This document shows, in pieces, positions 1 to 8,512 of a stretch of 64,000 nt of DNA. This DNA comes from an uncultured Bacilli bacterium (GTDB lineage: Bacteria; Bacillota_I; Bacilli_A; RF39; UBA660). A program made the translations under genes and the position numbers. Every line of letters begins with the position of its first letter. Position 1 is the stretch's first letter. The notes beneath the pieces are model-generated. The model saw nothing but the letters and a program-made list of their open reading frames with translations. It was not told the DNA's origin and made no database searches. The DNA lies in the NCBI GenBank assembly GCA_934168245.1, contig CAKPMY010000001.1, positions 1 through 64,000 of the forward strand. The letters are read 5' to 3'.

Positions 1-192
1 TAATTACAAAATAACTATATCATATTGCCTTTAATTTTTTTATAAATTTTGTCTCACATCATTTACAATTATACAATTTTTTTTAACTTTTTTTGAATTA
101 CTTCAAAGTTTTTTTATATTTTTTCGAATAATATAAGTAGGGAATACTAATGGATTTAAGTGCTTACCTCTTTAGAGAGGAGGTGATGTGGA

Positions 193-270
193 ATGACTAA
201 AAAAGATTGTTTAATTCCTAGTCAAATTATTATCATCATCTTACTTATTATCACTCTATTATTAAAATAA
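193..270 (+). CDS. Small hydrophobic peptide, candidate type I toxin
   Basis: A 25-residue peptide: a short polar start (MTKKDCLIPSQ), then an almost unbroken Ile/Leu membrane stretch and a terminal Lys. A very strong Shine-Dalgarno (AGGAGGTGAT, 178-187) precedes the ATG but is buried in a local hairpin (CCTCT 167-171 with AGAGG 176-180; also ACCTC 166-170 with GAGGT 180-184). The ends of the transcribed region are complementary: 138-147 pairs perfectly with 360-369, and 158-170 pairs at 12 of 13 bases with 329-341. A short hydrophobic ORF, a masked RBS, 5'-3' long-range pairing and an overlapping antisense RNA are the hallmarks of Fst/TxpA/BsrG-type toxins. No specific family match is claimed. 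It would act in the membrane. Confidence 0.6.
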   Translation: MTKKDCLIPSQIIIIILLIITLLLK

Positions 271-283
271 TGATGATAAAAAA

Positions 284-396
284 GAAAAAAGCACTTAATC
301 ACTAGAGTGACTAGGTGCAAACCCAATTGAGGTAAGTACTTAATCACACCAAACATTAAGTATTCCCTATTTTTATTTTATTCAAGTTTCCTTGAC
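284..396 (-). ncRNA. Candidate antisense antitoxin RNA
   Basis: A minus-strand transcript is suggested by an intrinsic terminator. Its hairpin is 291-318, a 13-bp stem with G-U pairs, followed on the minus strand by a T-rich run at about 283-290. A weak promoter candidate lies upstream: TTGTAG (426-431), 17-nt spacer, TACGAT (403-408). The RNA would be complementary to the 3' part of the toxin mRNA, including the segment that pairs back to the leader. The terminator is clear; the promoter is only suggestive. Confidence 0.45.
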
Positions 397-460
397 ATAT
401 TCATCGTATCATAAACGCTTAGTTTCTACAAGATAATTATTAAATTTTCTTATAAACAAA

Positions 461-482
461 AGAACCAACATAAATTGGTCCT
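461..482 (-). terminator. Terminator after pheT
   Basis: The inverted repeat AGAACCAA/TTGGTCCT is followed on the minus strand by TTTGTTT. It lies just beyond the pheT stop and would end the pheST transcript. Confidence 0.6.
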
Positions 483-488
483 TTATTC

Positions 489-2915
489 TTATTCATCTCT
501 TAGACTTGCTCCACATTTCTTACCAAGTATTTCCATAATTACATCCATTGTCGAATTAATTTCTTCAGATGTTAAAGTAACATCTCCATTACCTAGTAAT
601 ACTCTTAACATAACAGACTTCTTACCCTCTGGTACTTGATTACCTCTATACTCTTCAATGAATTTAACTTCTTTAACTTTATTTTTAATAGCCGTTGAAA
701 TACTTCTCCAAGTAACATCTTCATTAACTAAAATTGATAAATCTTTTTCAACTAATGGAACTTGTGATAAATGTGTAAATTTATTATCACGTGAAGCATT
801 AGGTACTAATAATCCTGTATCTAATTCAAATACTGCCACATTAGTACGTTTAATCTTAGCCTCACTCATCGCTCTAATTGAAACTAATCCAAGTTTACCA
901 ACAACATCTTTTCCAAGTAAAATGTCCATATAAACATTTACATCAGCCCAACTTGGTTTTTCTTTACTAACTTCTAGTCTAATCTTCTCCATTTGTGTAT
1001 ATCCAGCCATCTTCTCTAACACGCCTTTTAATTCATAGAAGATACGACTAGGATCTTTACCAACGATACATCCCGTTAATAACATCTTATGTACTGGTAA
1101 AGTTTCATCTTCAGAAGATTCATGATATACACCTTTTTCAAATACTTGAGCCATTTCAAATAATCTGAAATAATCATAATATCTTAAATTCTTAGAAATT
1201 GCTTCTAACATACCAGGAACAAGTGAACTTCTTAAATATGCCTCTTCTGGTGATGGTGGAGTTGCTAGTTTAACTGAATTTTCTTTATTAATACCAGCCG
1301 CATTAATATACTTTTCATCTATCCAAGGATATGTAAATATTTCATTAAATCCACATCTATATGCTAAGTATTCTCTTAATCTACGTTCAAGAGTTGCTTT
1401 TCTTTGTAATACTGCATGTTCAAATGTAATAGTTAATGGCTTAGCCTCGAAACTTTCAAAACTTAAAAGTCTTGCTATATCCCCCATTACATCATCTTTT
1501 AAAGAAACGTCTCCTGTAGATCTCCATACTGGAACAACTACATGATAAACTCCATTTTTATATGTAACATCATATCCTAAAGCCTTAAGAACTCTCTCGA
1601 TTGTCTCTCTTCCTAATACTTTTCCTAATCTAACATTTAAGAACTCTTCAGGAACATCAATCTCTTCTCTCTTAGCCTTTACTGGATAGACATCATTAAA
1701 TGCTACCACTTTACTTTCTGGGAATAATTCTTTAAATAACTCTAAAGCCATCGCTATACCTTGATCAACTCTATCTGCATCAAGATTCTTCTCATATCTA
1801 ATAGAAGCATCAGTCTTCTCATCAAATCTCTTACCAGTTTTTCTAATAGTAGCAGCGGTAAAGTTAGCAGACTCTAATACAACCCCAGTTGTTTCAGGTA
1901 AAATAGAATCCTTCTTACCTCCACGAATACCAGCAAGTGCCATGGCATCTTCTGTATCACAAATTACTAAGTCATCTTCTGTTAAACTAATTGTATTATT
2001 ATCAAGTAATAATAACTCTTCATCTTTCTTAGCATTTCTGACTACGATCTTTTCCCCAACTACATGAGTTCTATCGAATGCATGTAAAGGTTGTCCTACA
2101 GCCATCATTACATAATTAGTAATATCAACAATCGCACTAATTGGTCTCATACCACCATTAATTAAAGCAGCCTTCATCCACATAGGTGACTCTTTATCAT
2201 AAACATTTTCAATCTCAACTGCTGCATATCTATTACATTTTTCAGGTTCTTTTATTTCAACTTTATATTTAGGAAGTTTAGGATCAATCTTTGCCTCTGG
2301 TAACTCTTTTAATGGTACATTATATATTGCTGATAATTCTCTTGCTATACCATAATGTCCCCATAAATCTGGCCTATTTGTTAAAGACTTATTATCTATT
2401 TCTAAAACAACATCATCCATACAAATAACATCAGCAATATTTTGTCCTACTTCACAATCATATCCCTTTAAGTCTACTATTTCATCTTCACTCTTAGGTG
2501 GGAATAATTCTTCTAGATAAACTTCTGTTGCTCCACAAATCATACCATATGATGAAACACCTCTCATATTAGATTCCTTAATCTTAACAAGACCTGCTTC
2601 ACCGTGCCAATAAACTTCAGCTCCAGGTTTTGATATAACAACATATTCATCTACATATAAATTACATCCTCCACATACGATTTGTACTGGTTTTTCTTCT
2701 CCAATATCAACCATACATACTTTTAACTTATCAGCATTAGGATGTTCATTTACTTCTAATATTTTACCAACAACAATATCATGAAATTTCTCTTTTGTAT
2801 TTTCAACAGACTCAACTTCAACTGTTCTTAAAGTTAAATCATATGCTATTTGTTTTTCTGTTACATCACTTGGTAAATCAACATATTTCTTTACCCAATT
2901 TAATGATACTTTCAT
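489..2915 (-). CDS. pheT: Phenylalanyl-tRNA synthetase beta subunit
   Basis: The 808-aa protein has the size and layout of bacterial PheT: an N-terminal tRNA-binding (EMAP-like) domain around residues 40-150, B3/B4 editing domain, B5 domain, catalytic-like core and a C-terminal ferredoxin-fold anticodon-binding domain (end motif GNGDVTLTSEEIN). With PheS it forms the cytosolic alpha2-beta2 enzyme that charges tRNA-Phe; the B3/B4 domain edits Tyr-tRNA-Phe. The start ATG has GGAGG about 8 nt upstream. The gene follows pheS after 13 nt in one operon, so it is controlled by the same T-box leader. Length and motifs look intact. Confidence 0.96.
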   Translation of the reverse strand: MKVSLNWVKKYVDLPSDVTEKQIAYDLTLRTVEVESVENTKEKFHDIVVGKILEVNEHPNADKLKVCMVDIGEEKPVQIVCGGCNLYVDEYVVISKPGAEVYWHGEAGLVKIKESNMRGVSSYGMICGATEVYLEELFPPKSEDEIVDLKGYDCEVGQNIADVICMDDVVLEIDNKSLTNRPDLWGHYGIARELSAIYNVPLKELPEAKIDPKLPKYKVEIKEPEKCNRYAAVEIENVYDKESPMWMKAALINGGMRPISAIVDITNYVMMAVGQPLHAFDRTHVVGEKIVVRNAKKDEELLLLDNNTISLTEDDLVICDTEDAMALAGIRGGKKDSILPETTGVVLESANFTAATIRKTGKRFDEKTDASIRYEKNLDADRVDQGIAMALELFKELFPESKVVAFNDVYPVKAKREEIDVPEEFLNVRLGKVLGRETIERVLKALGYDVTYKNGVYHVVVPVWRSTGDVSLKDDVMGDIARLLSFESFEAKPLTITFEHAVLQRKATLERRLREYLAYRCGFNEIFTYPWIDEKYINAAGINKENSVKLATPPSPEEAYLRSSLVPGMLEAISKNLRYYDYFRLFEMAQVFEKGVYHESSEDETLPVHKMLLTGCIVGKDPSRIFYELKGVLEKMAGYTQMEKIRLEVSKEKPSWADVNVYMDILLGKDVVGKLGLVSIRAMSEAKIKRTNVAVFELDTGLLVPNASRDNKFTHLSQVPLVEKDLSILVNEDVTWRSISTAIKNKVKEVKFIEEYRGNQVPEGKKSVMLRVLLGNGDVTLTSEEINSTMDVIMEILGKKCGASLRDE

Positions 2916-2928
2916 CTTCTAAAACCTC

Positions 2929-3966
2929 CTACTTAAATTGCTCCAAGAATCTTAAATCTCCACTATGGAATAATCTAACATCATCTACTCCATAACGCAT
3001 CATAACTAATCTATCTAATCCTATATTGATATAGAATCCTGTCCATTCTTCTGGATCTAAATTAGCAGACTTTAATACATTTGGATGAATTACACCTCCT
3101 GGCATAACTTCAATCCAACCATTATGGTTACATACTTTACAACCTTTACCGCCACATACTAAACATTCCATATCTATTTCATATCCAGGCTCAGTAAATG
3201 GGAAGAATCCCTCTCTCATACGAACATTAATTTTTCTACCAAATACTTTTTCTAAAATAGTTTGAATCATAACCATCCCAGATGAGAATGAAATATCTTT
3301 ATCAACTATTAAAGCCTCATATTGGAAGAATGCTCTTTCATGTCTAGCATCAGTAGTTTCATTTCTATAAACTCTACCAGGATATACGAATCTAGCAGGA
3401 GCTCCATGCTCTAATAAATATCTAACAGAACCACCTGTTAAATGTGGTCTTAAACATAAACGTTCATTTCCAGCCTTATCTTCTGTACCCTCTAACCAGA
3501 ATGTATCCATAGATTGACGAGCCGGATGATCTGCTGGGAAATTCAAATTATCAAAAGCATATTTCTCACTACTAATATCATCTTCACTATAAACTTCAAA
3601 TCCAAGTGATAAGAAGGCATCATTTAAGTCATAGCACATTTGTGTAATAGGATGAAGTGCTCCACCTGTAACTTCAGTACCAGGTAAAGTTAAATCTAAA
3701 GGTTTATCAACAACACTCTTCGCATTAATTAATTCATCCTCTTTTTCTTTTAACTTATCAGCAAATACTTTCTTAATCTCTGTTGCTTGCATCCCAATAG
3801 TCTTCTTCATTTCAATAGATAATTCACTAAGTGATTTTAAAGCCTCAGTCAATTCACTTTTTTTACCAGTAAGTTCTCTCGTAACTTCTTGTAAATCTTC
3901 TAATTTTTTTACTTCTTCAATTTTCTTTAATCCCTTACTTCTGATTTCTTCTAATTTTTCTTTCAT
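2929..3966 (-). CDS. pheS: Phenylalanyl-tRNA synthetase alpha subunit
   Basis: A 345-aa class II aminoacyl-tRNA synthetase catalytic subunit. It has an N-terminal coiled coil (about residues 1-85), motif 2 around YRNETTDARHERAFFQYE, and motif 3 near the C-terminus (GLDRLVMMRYGVDDVRLF). It activates Phe and carries the active site of the PheST tetramer. The reading frame stays open upstream, but that stretch is the T-box terminator; the start chosen is the ATG of MKEKLEEI, preceded by GAGGG. A Cys-rich insert (CLVCGGKGCKVCNHNGW, near residue 275) could bind a metal, as seen in some PheS proteins; this is noted from sequence only. Confidence 0.96.
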   Translation of the reverse strand: MKEKLEEIRSKGLKKIEEVKKLEDLQEVTRELTGKKSELTEALKSLSELSIEMKKTIGMQATEIKKVFADKLKEKEDELINAKSVVDKPLDLTLPGTEVTGGALHPITQMCYDLNDAFLSLGFEVYSEDDISSEKYAFDNLNFPADHPARQSMDTFWLEGTEDKAGNERLCLRPHLTGGSVRYLLEHGAPARFVYPGRVYRNETTDARHERAFFQYEALIVDKDISFSSGMVMIQTILEKVFGRKINVRMREGFFPFTEPGYEIDMECLVCGGKGCKVCNHNGWIEVMPGGVIHPNVLKSANLDPEEWTGFYINIGLDRLVMMRYGVDDVRLFHSGDLRFLEQFK

Positions 3967-3983
3967 ATTGCATCCCTCTCTTA

Positions 3984-4209
3984 TAAATAAAAAATAGTGA
4001 TCATCCATAAAAGGACGAATCACTATTAAATCCGCGGTACCACCTTTGTTCTAATTACTTAGCACTCTATAGAATAACGCTCTTCACGATTTGACTCCAT
4101 TATTGAAATTCATTATTTAGACTCTCTAAAATGGCTCTCAGTTACTAACCATAATTCCCTGTATAGAATTCTAAATAACTACTTAGATAATTTCTTCATC
4201 AACAAAATT
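3984..4209 (-). promoter_or_regulatory. T-box riboswitch (Phe) upstream of pheST
   Basis: The minus strand carries the canonical T-box sequence AGGTGGTACCGCGG (about 4033-4047), followed by a terminator hairpin (arms about 3992-4002 and 4016-4027) and a T-rich run. A candidate UUC specifier codon (Phe) lies at 4105-4107 in a GAAUUUCAA context. Uncharged tRNA-Phe would pair with the specifier and the T-box bulge, favour the antiterminator and raise pheST expression. The promoter is TTGACA (4239-4244), 17-nt spacer, TATCAT (4216-4221), which sets the 5' end near 4209. Confidence 0.9.
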
Positions 4210-4215
4210 ACTTAA

Positions 4216-4244
4216 ATGATAACACCAAATTTAGTACTTGTCAA
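4216..4244 (-). promoter_or_regulatory. Promoter of pheST
   Basis: A perfect -35 TTGACA (4239-4244), exactly 17 nt, then -10 TATCAT (4216-4221) on the minus strand, directly upstream of the T-box leader. Confidence 0.75.
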
Positions 4245-4301
4245 ATTTTTTTATCAGGAAGTTTTTAAATCCATCTTACCAAAAAAATCTAATATAATAT
4301 C

Positions 4302-5132
4302 TTATCTTAGAACTTTTCCATCTAAATTACATATATAACAATCTGGCAATAAACTCTTTATCTTATCTAAAATACCTATATTATTCTCATAATCTCTACC
4401 AACTAACACTCCTTCTATCATATTAGCTGGAATACCAAATAATACTGCACTTTCTCTATCTGTAAAGAAATCGTCTTTATTTTTTCTATCTATAATAAAT
4501 CTATCATAGTAATTCTCATTAACAAACTCTAAAACATCCCTATCACTAATATTATCTGGATTTAATATATCTCCTTTTAACAAATCTCTAACATATTGAT
4601 TATCTCCATTAAATATAATTCCAATCTGTACTTTATTTTGAACTAAACTAGGTAAAAATCTTGCCTCTTTAGTCTCCTCCATATTCCAAACTAAATATTC
4701 TTTTCTAATTATTCTGTTCATAATATTGCTCATTTCATCAAATGAAATAACCTCAGTCTCGCAACTATTATCATATTGATTAAAATATTTTATAGTACCA
4801 CCAGAATAAAAATTTATATAATCTTTTAAATAATAATCTCTTCTTAAATTCCACACACCTACAGAACTAGGATACTTACTTTTTCTACTATCAATAAACC
4901 AACTAGATATCAATCCATCACTAATAATTTCTTCTAACCCAACTAAATTCTTATAAGTACCATGCAATAACGTACCTTTCTTTAAATAAACATCATCACC
5001 TATCTTATAATTATTCTTAATAACTTTACCAGTATTAGCCTTATAATATCTTTCTATTTGTTCAGTCATAATTCTCTTAGAATTATCTTTTAATTTATTT
5101 TCTACCATTTCTAAATAATCTAACTTTTCCAT
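4302..5132 (-). CDS. Hypothetical protein, ADP-ribosyltransferase-like
   Basis: I do not recognise a named family. Near residue 60 the segment LLHGTYKNLVGLEEIISDGL resembles the opening of ART-fold enzymes (a H-G-T strand followed by a 'leucine-glutamate-Ile..Gly-Leu' helix). A late segment (DRESAVLFGIPANMIEGVLV) could be the core strand carrying the acidic residue. Both points are pattern impressions. The protein would be cytosolic, with no signal or membrane segment. It lies 27 nt downstream of the PcfJ-like gene on the same strand, so the two are probably co-transcribed. The ATG of MEKLDYLE is taken as start; a TTG five codons earlier (5147) is an alternative. Confidence 0.45.
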   Translation of the reverse strand: MEKLDYLEMVENKLKDNSKRIMTEQIERYYKANTGKVIKNNYKIGDDVYLKKGTLLHGTYKNLVGLEEIISDGLISSWFIDSRKSKYPSSVGVWNLRRDYYLKDYINFYSGGTIKYFNQYDNSCETEVISFDEMSNIMNRIIRKEYLVWNMEETKEARFLPSLVQNKVQIGIIFNGDNQYVRDLLKGDILNPDNISDRDVLEFVNENYYDRFIIDRKNKDDFFTDRESAVLFGIPANMIEGVLVGRDYENNIGILDKIKSLLPDCYICNLDGKVLR

Positions 5133-5159
5133 TCCTAAATCACCCAAATACCTAATTAT

Positions 5160-6617
5160 CTATTCTTCTTCATCTATCAAAACCAAACTTTTTTCCCATT
5201 TCTTTAATACTTTCCAAACCTCATCACTAACATCGCCATTGTACTTACTTCTGGCCTGTACAACTTTACCCTTACGTACTTCTACAGTAACAAAAGATTT
5301 ATCTATATTATTTTTTTCTCTCATAAAATAAACTTCACTCTTAACATCAGCAACTCTATCATAATAACTTCTAACACAGTTATGCATCTGACTAGACTCC
5401 TCAACCAACCCATTAATTGATTGTACTGGAAAAATAACATACCTATCATCTTCATATCTATTTAAACTAAGAATATTACTAACTGATTTTATTTTCTTAT
5501 CAATTTCCGGATTCTCTATCAAAATATACTCCTCTGATAACTTATCATGTACTTTTTCTAAATCACTTGGAAACAAAACTTTCTTATCTTTCATATCCAA
5601 TCCACATTTTTCTGCTAAAGAAAGATAATCAAAATATTCAACTAACCTCTCATTCTTATAACCATTCTCCTCAAAATATTCTTTTAACATATCAAAATAT
5701 TTATAATCTTCATGTTCATAAAGTAAATAAAGATAATCTTCATAAAAATTAATAATACCAATATCACAACTCCTAACAATCTTTAAAACCTCTAATTGTG
5801 AAACAGTAATATCAATACTCCTCATAAACTCATAATATCCTCTCGGTACTCCAAGTATATCTTTAGAATCATCTTCTATCCAAGAACAATTACAACTAAA
5901 AGCCAAATTATAAAAACCTAACTTAATCAAATATTCAAACTGTCTATAATAAAGAACACTATAAGTAATATTCAATAAACTTATATCATTTCTTTTTTCT
6001 AAGTATTCCTTACCCAGCCAAATAAATGAATACTTATAAATATCAACATACTTTAACTGCTCTAAATTACCAACATACAAGTATGAATAATATCCACTAT
6101 CTACAAAATCTAAGAAAGTATCATTATCATCATACGTATAAAAGTCTTTATAAAAACATTCTTTATTCTCATTTATATCTACTATCTTATTTTTATTAAT
6201 AGCATAAACTCCACTAATTTTATATTCTCTATACCTGTATCTTATCGGTAATATAGCATCCCTATACTTAACATTTTCTTTTATTTTATAAACAATGACT
6301 TCTCTATCTACAATATCAAAAACATAATAACTATAGAAAAAATACTCCTCATCAAGTACCGCTAAATTAGAAACTTTAAGTATATTATCTTTATCAGTCT
6401 CTTTTCCACAATTAGGACATTTAAAATTACTAAGTTCCTTCAAACACTTACTACAATAATATTTATCTTCTTTCTCTACATAAATAACTCTACTATCTGA
6501 TTTACTATTAATAAAATCCATGACATCGCCTGAAACATCATCCATATTCTTCCATAGTAAATGACTTTTATCCTCTATTATATTTGTAAATAAATTATCA
6601 TACTTTAATTGATACAT
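5160..6617 (-). CDS. PcfJ-like protein with zinc ribbon
   Basis: The 485-aa protein has an N-terminal four-Cys zinc ribbon (CSKC...CPNC, about residues 55-73), a long Tyr-rich middle, and a C-terminal PcfJ-type domain (about 385-475). The domain shows the pattern 'E..QMHNCVRSYYDRV', 'YFMREKNN', then 'VTVEVRKGKVVQARSKYN'. PcfJ-like proteins occur on conjugative plasmids and mobile elements of Firmicutes; their biochemical role is not established. It heads a two-gene unit with the ART-like gene. A weak -10-like sequence lies upstream, and AGGTG precedes the ATG. The family call rests on the C-terminal pattern. Confidence 0.65.
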   Translation of the reverse strand: MYQLKYDNLFTNIIEDKSHLLWKNMDDVSGDVMDFINSKSDSRVIYVEKEDKYYCSKCLKELSNFKCPNCGKETDKDNILKVSNLAVLDEEYFFYSYYVFDIVDREVIVYKIKENVKYRDAILPIRYRYREYKISGVYAINKNKIVDINENKECFYKDFYTYDDNDTFLDFVDSGYYSYLYVGNLEQLKYVDIYKYSFIWLGKEYLEKRNDISLLNITYSVLYYRQFEYLIKLGFYNLAFSCNCSWIEDDSKDILGVPRGYYEFMRSIDITVSQLEVLKIVRSCDIGIINFYEDYLYLLYEHEDYKYFDMLKEYFEENGYKNERLVEYFDYLSLAEKCGLDMKDKKVLFPSDLEKVHDKLSEEYILIENPEIDKKIKSVSNILSLNRYEDDRYVIFPVQSINGLVEESSQMHNCVRSYYDRVADVKSEVYFMREKNNIDKSFVTVEVRKGKVVQARSKYNGDVSDEVWKVLKKWEKSLVLIDEEE

Positions 6618-6659
6618 ATCACTACACCTAACTATATAATATCATGTTTCATTAAGAAA

Positions 6660-6682
6660 AAAAGAATATCTTTAAAAATATT
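6660..6682 (-). terminator. Terminator after the DUF2130 gene
   Basis: A palindrome of about 8 bp (AAGAATAT/ATATTCTT) is followed on the minus strand by a T run. It lies directly after the stop at 6684 and separates this gene from the PcfJ unit. Confidence 0.55.
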
Positions 6683-6683
6683 C

Positions 6684-7982
6684 TTATTCTTCTGTTGTTT
6701 TTTCTTTGTTTTCTAACTCTTCAAACATCTTACTCATCGTTGGATTATTATGCGTAAGTCTCTTTATCGTTAAATCCTCTGCTTTATTATTAGCAAGTCT
6801 TAAATTATCATTAGTTTTTAATAGATGTTCTTTAGTCTTTTGTAAATGATCGATAGTCTTATCAATTTCCTCTATTGCTTTTTGAAATCTCTCTGCTGCT
6901 AAACGATAATTTCTACCAAATCCTTCTTTAAATGTATTAATATTTTCTTCAAAATGTGTAATATCTATATTTTGATTCTTAATAGTTTCCAATTCTTTTC
7001 TATATTCTAATGACTTATTTGCAAGGTTTCTAATTAGTGTTATTAACGGTATAAAAAACTGTGGTCTAATAACATACATCTTATCATACAAATGTGATAC
7101 ATCTACAATACCATCATTATAGTAATCATTATCTGCTTCTAGTAATGAAACAAGTACTGCATACTCACACTTTTTCTCTTTTCTATCTTTATCAAGTTCC
7201 TTAAAGAAATCTTCATTCTTATGTTTAGTAGCCGTCATGTCAGCCTCATTCTTCATTTCAAACATAATAGAAACAATTTCATTACCTTCATCATCATAAT
7301 CTCTAAATATAAAGTCTCCCTTAGATCCAGTTCTCGCATCATTATCTTTTTCAAAATATGCATTCTTAAATAATGGTCTTAATCTATTAAATTCTACATT
7401 ACAATGCTGTTCTAAAGACTCTCCAATCATCTTTGTAGACTGTTTAGCTTTAAAATCTTTATAATAAGCAATTTGCTCATCTTTATCCTTTAACTTAGAT
7501 TCATATGACTCTTTTATAGTAGTTTCCTTTAATTCAAACTCTTTAGTCTTAAGAGCAAGCTCACTACTTAAATCTGATATCTTTTGATTTTTTTCAGATA
7601 CTGCTTTTTGTATATCTAATTCACTTTTAGATTCTTGTAACTGCATCTTACTCTTCAACTCTGTTATTTGTAATTGTAATTTATTTGTCTGTTCTTGATA
7701 CTCTTTTTCTACTTTACTTATAGTTTTCTCTTCACTCACTTTTAATGATAATTTTAATTCACTAATCTCTAAATCCTTTTTATTAAGTTCTTGTCCTAAC
7801 TCCTCTTTAATATGTGCTTCTGCCAACTTAACAGCATTTTCTCTATCTTTTTTATGTTGTTCTTCTCTAGAACTTATTTCTTTATCAAACTCTCTATCTC
7901 TAATCTGTTTAACAATAGAATCATAATCTGCCTCATCTATCTGAAAAACAGTTCCACACTTCGGACATTTTATCTCATTCAT
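6684..7982 (-). CDS. DUF2130 coiled-coil protein
   Basis: The protein starts with a CPKCG-type half zinc ribbon (residues 4-9). It continues with a long charged coiled coil (about 30-190), then the DUF2130 core (about 195-330: MIGESLEQHCNVEFNRLRP, GSKGDFIFRD, FEMKNEADMT), and ends in a second coiled coil. DUF2130 proteins are widespread in Firmicutes and Bacteroidetes and have no settled function. The core pattern GDFIFRD...FEMKNE recalls a PD-(D/E)xK nuclease fold, which is inference. The start was placed at MNEIKCPK because GGAGGTAATAAG precedes that ATG; the longer frame lacks an RBS. Confidence 0.8.
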   Translation of the reverse strand: MNEIKCPKCGTVFQIDEADYDSIVKQIRDREFDKEISSREEQHKKDRENAVKLAEAHIKEELGQELNKKDLEISELKLSLKVSEEKTISKVEKEYQEQTNKLQLQITELKSKMQLQESKSELDIQKAVSEKNQKISDLSSELALKTKEFELKETTIKESYESKLKDKDEQIAYYKDFKAKQSTKMIGESLEQHCNVEFNRLRPLFKNAYFEKDNDARTGSKGDFIFRDYDDEGNEIVSIMFEMKNEADMTATKHKNEDFFKELDKDRKEKKCEYAVLVSLLEADNDYYNDGIVDVSHLYDKMYVIRPQFFIPLITLIRNLANKSLEYRKELETIKNQNIDITHFEENINTFKEGFGRNYRLAAERFQKAIEEIDKTIDHLQKTKEHLLKTNDNLRLANNKAEDLTIKRLTHNNPTMSKMFEELENKEKTTEE

Positions 7983-8004
7983 CTTATTACCTCCTAAAGT
8001 ATAA

Positions 8005-8451
8005 TTACTTATCTTCATCAATTGTTATAATTTTCTCTCCTAAACTAGAACCATATTTTTTATAATCACTTAATAACTGTTTAACTATTGGTCTAGATAC
8101 AACATTTAATTCTTCTAATTCATTAATATTAATAAACATTGGTCTTTGCAATCCACCGACTCTATTAATATCATACTCATGAACATCTCCAGTACCTATC
8201 TCTCCAGATACTTTTTCTATTAAAAAGAAATGTTGTAAAAAGTCTTTTCCTTTAACTTCATATAATTGCTTAATAATATTAATCTCTATTCCTAACTCTT
8301 CTCTACATTCTCTAATTAGACATTCTTCATTAGTCTCCCCAATCTCAACTCCACCACCAGTAAAAACATAATAAACCTTGCCATTTTTCTCCCTATAAAT
8401 TAATAGTACTTTATCATTTTCAATTAACACACATCTACTAGAAACTCTCAT
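8005..8451 (-). CDS. NUDIX hydrolase
   Basis: A 148-aa protein with a complete Nudix box at about residues 37-59 (G-x5-E-x7-REC-x-EE-x-GI; seen as GGGVEIGE...RECREELGI). Nudix enzymes hydrolyse nucleoside diphosphates linked to another moiety with Mg2+ held by the box glutamates; the substrate cannot be read from sequence. The ATG of MRVSSRCV was chosen because GGAGG stands 5 nt upstream. A bidirectional terminator separates it from the next upstream gene, so it is probably transcribed alone or with the DUF2130 gene 22 nt downstream. Confidence 0.88.
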   Translation of the reverse strand: MRVSSRCVLIENDKVLLIYREKNGKVYYVFTGGGVEIGETNEECLIRECREELGIEINIIKQLYEVKGKDFLQHFFLIEKVSGEIGTGDVHEYDINRVGGLQRPMFININELEELNVVSRPIVKQLLSDYKKYGSSLGEKIITIDEDK

Positions 8452-8481
8452 ACATACCTCCAATATAATTATAGCAAAAAA

Positions 8482-8501
8482 AGAATCCAAAATTAGATTC
8501 T
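8482..8501. terminator. Bidirectional terminator
   Basis: AGAATC/GATTCT arms are flanked by A's on the left and T's on the right, so the hairpin has a T run on either strand. It lies between the zinc-ribbon membrane protein gene and the NUDIX gene. Confidence 0.5.
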
Positions 8502-8512
8502 TTTTTAAATTA

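Noticed and set aside
3967..4023. In-frame N-terminal extension of PheS (19 residues)
   Set aside because: It overlaps the T-box terminator and antiterminator, has no RBS, and PheS proteins normally start at the coiled coil (MKEKLEEI).
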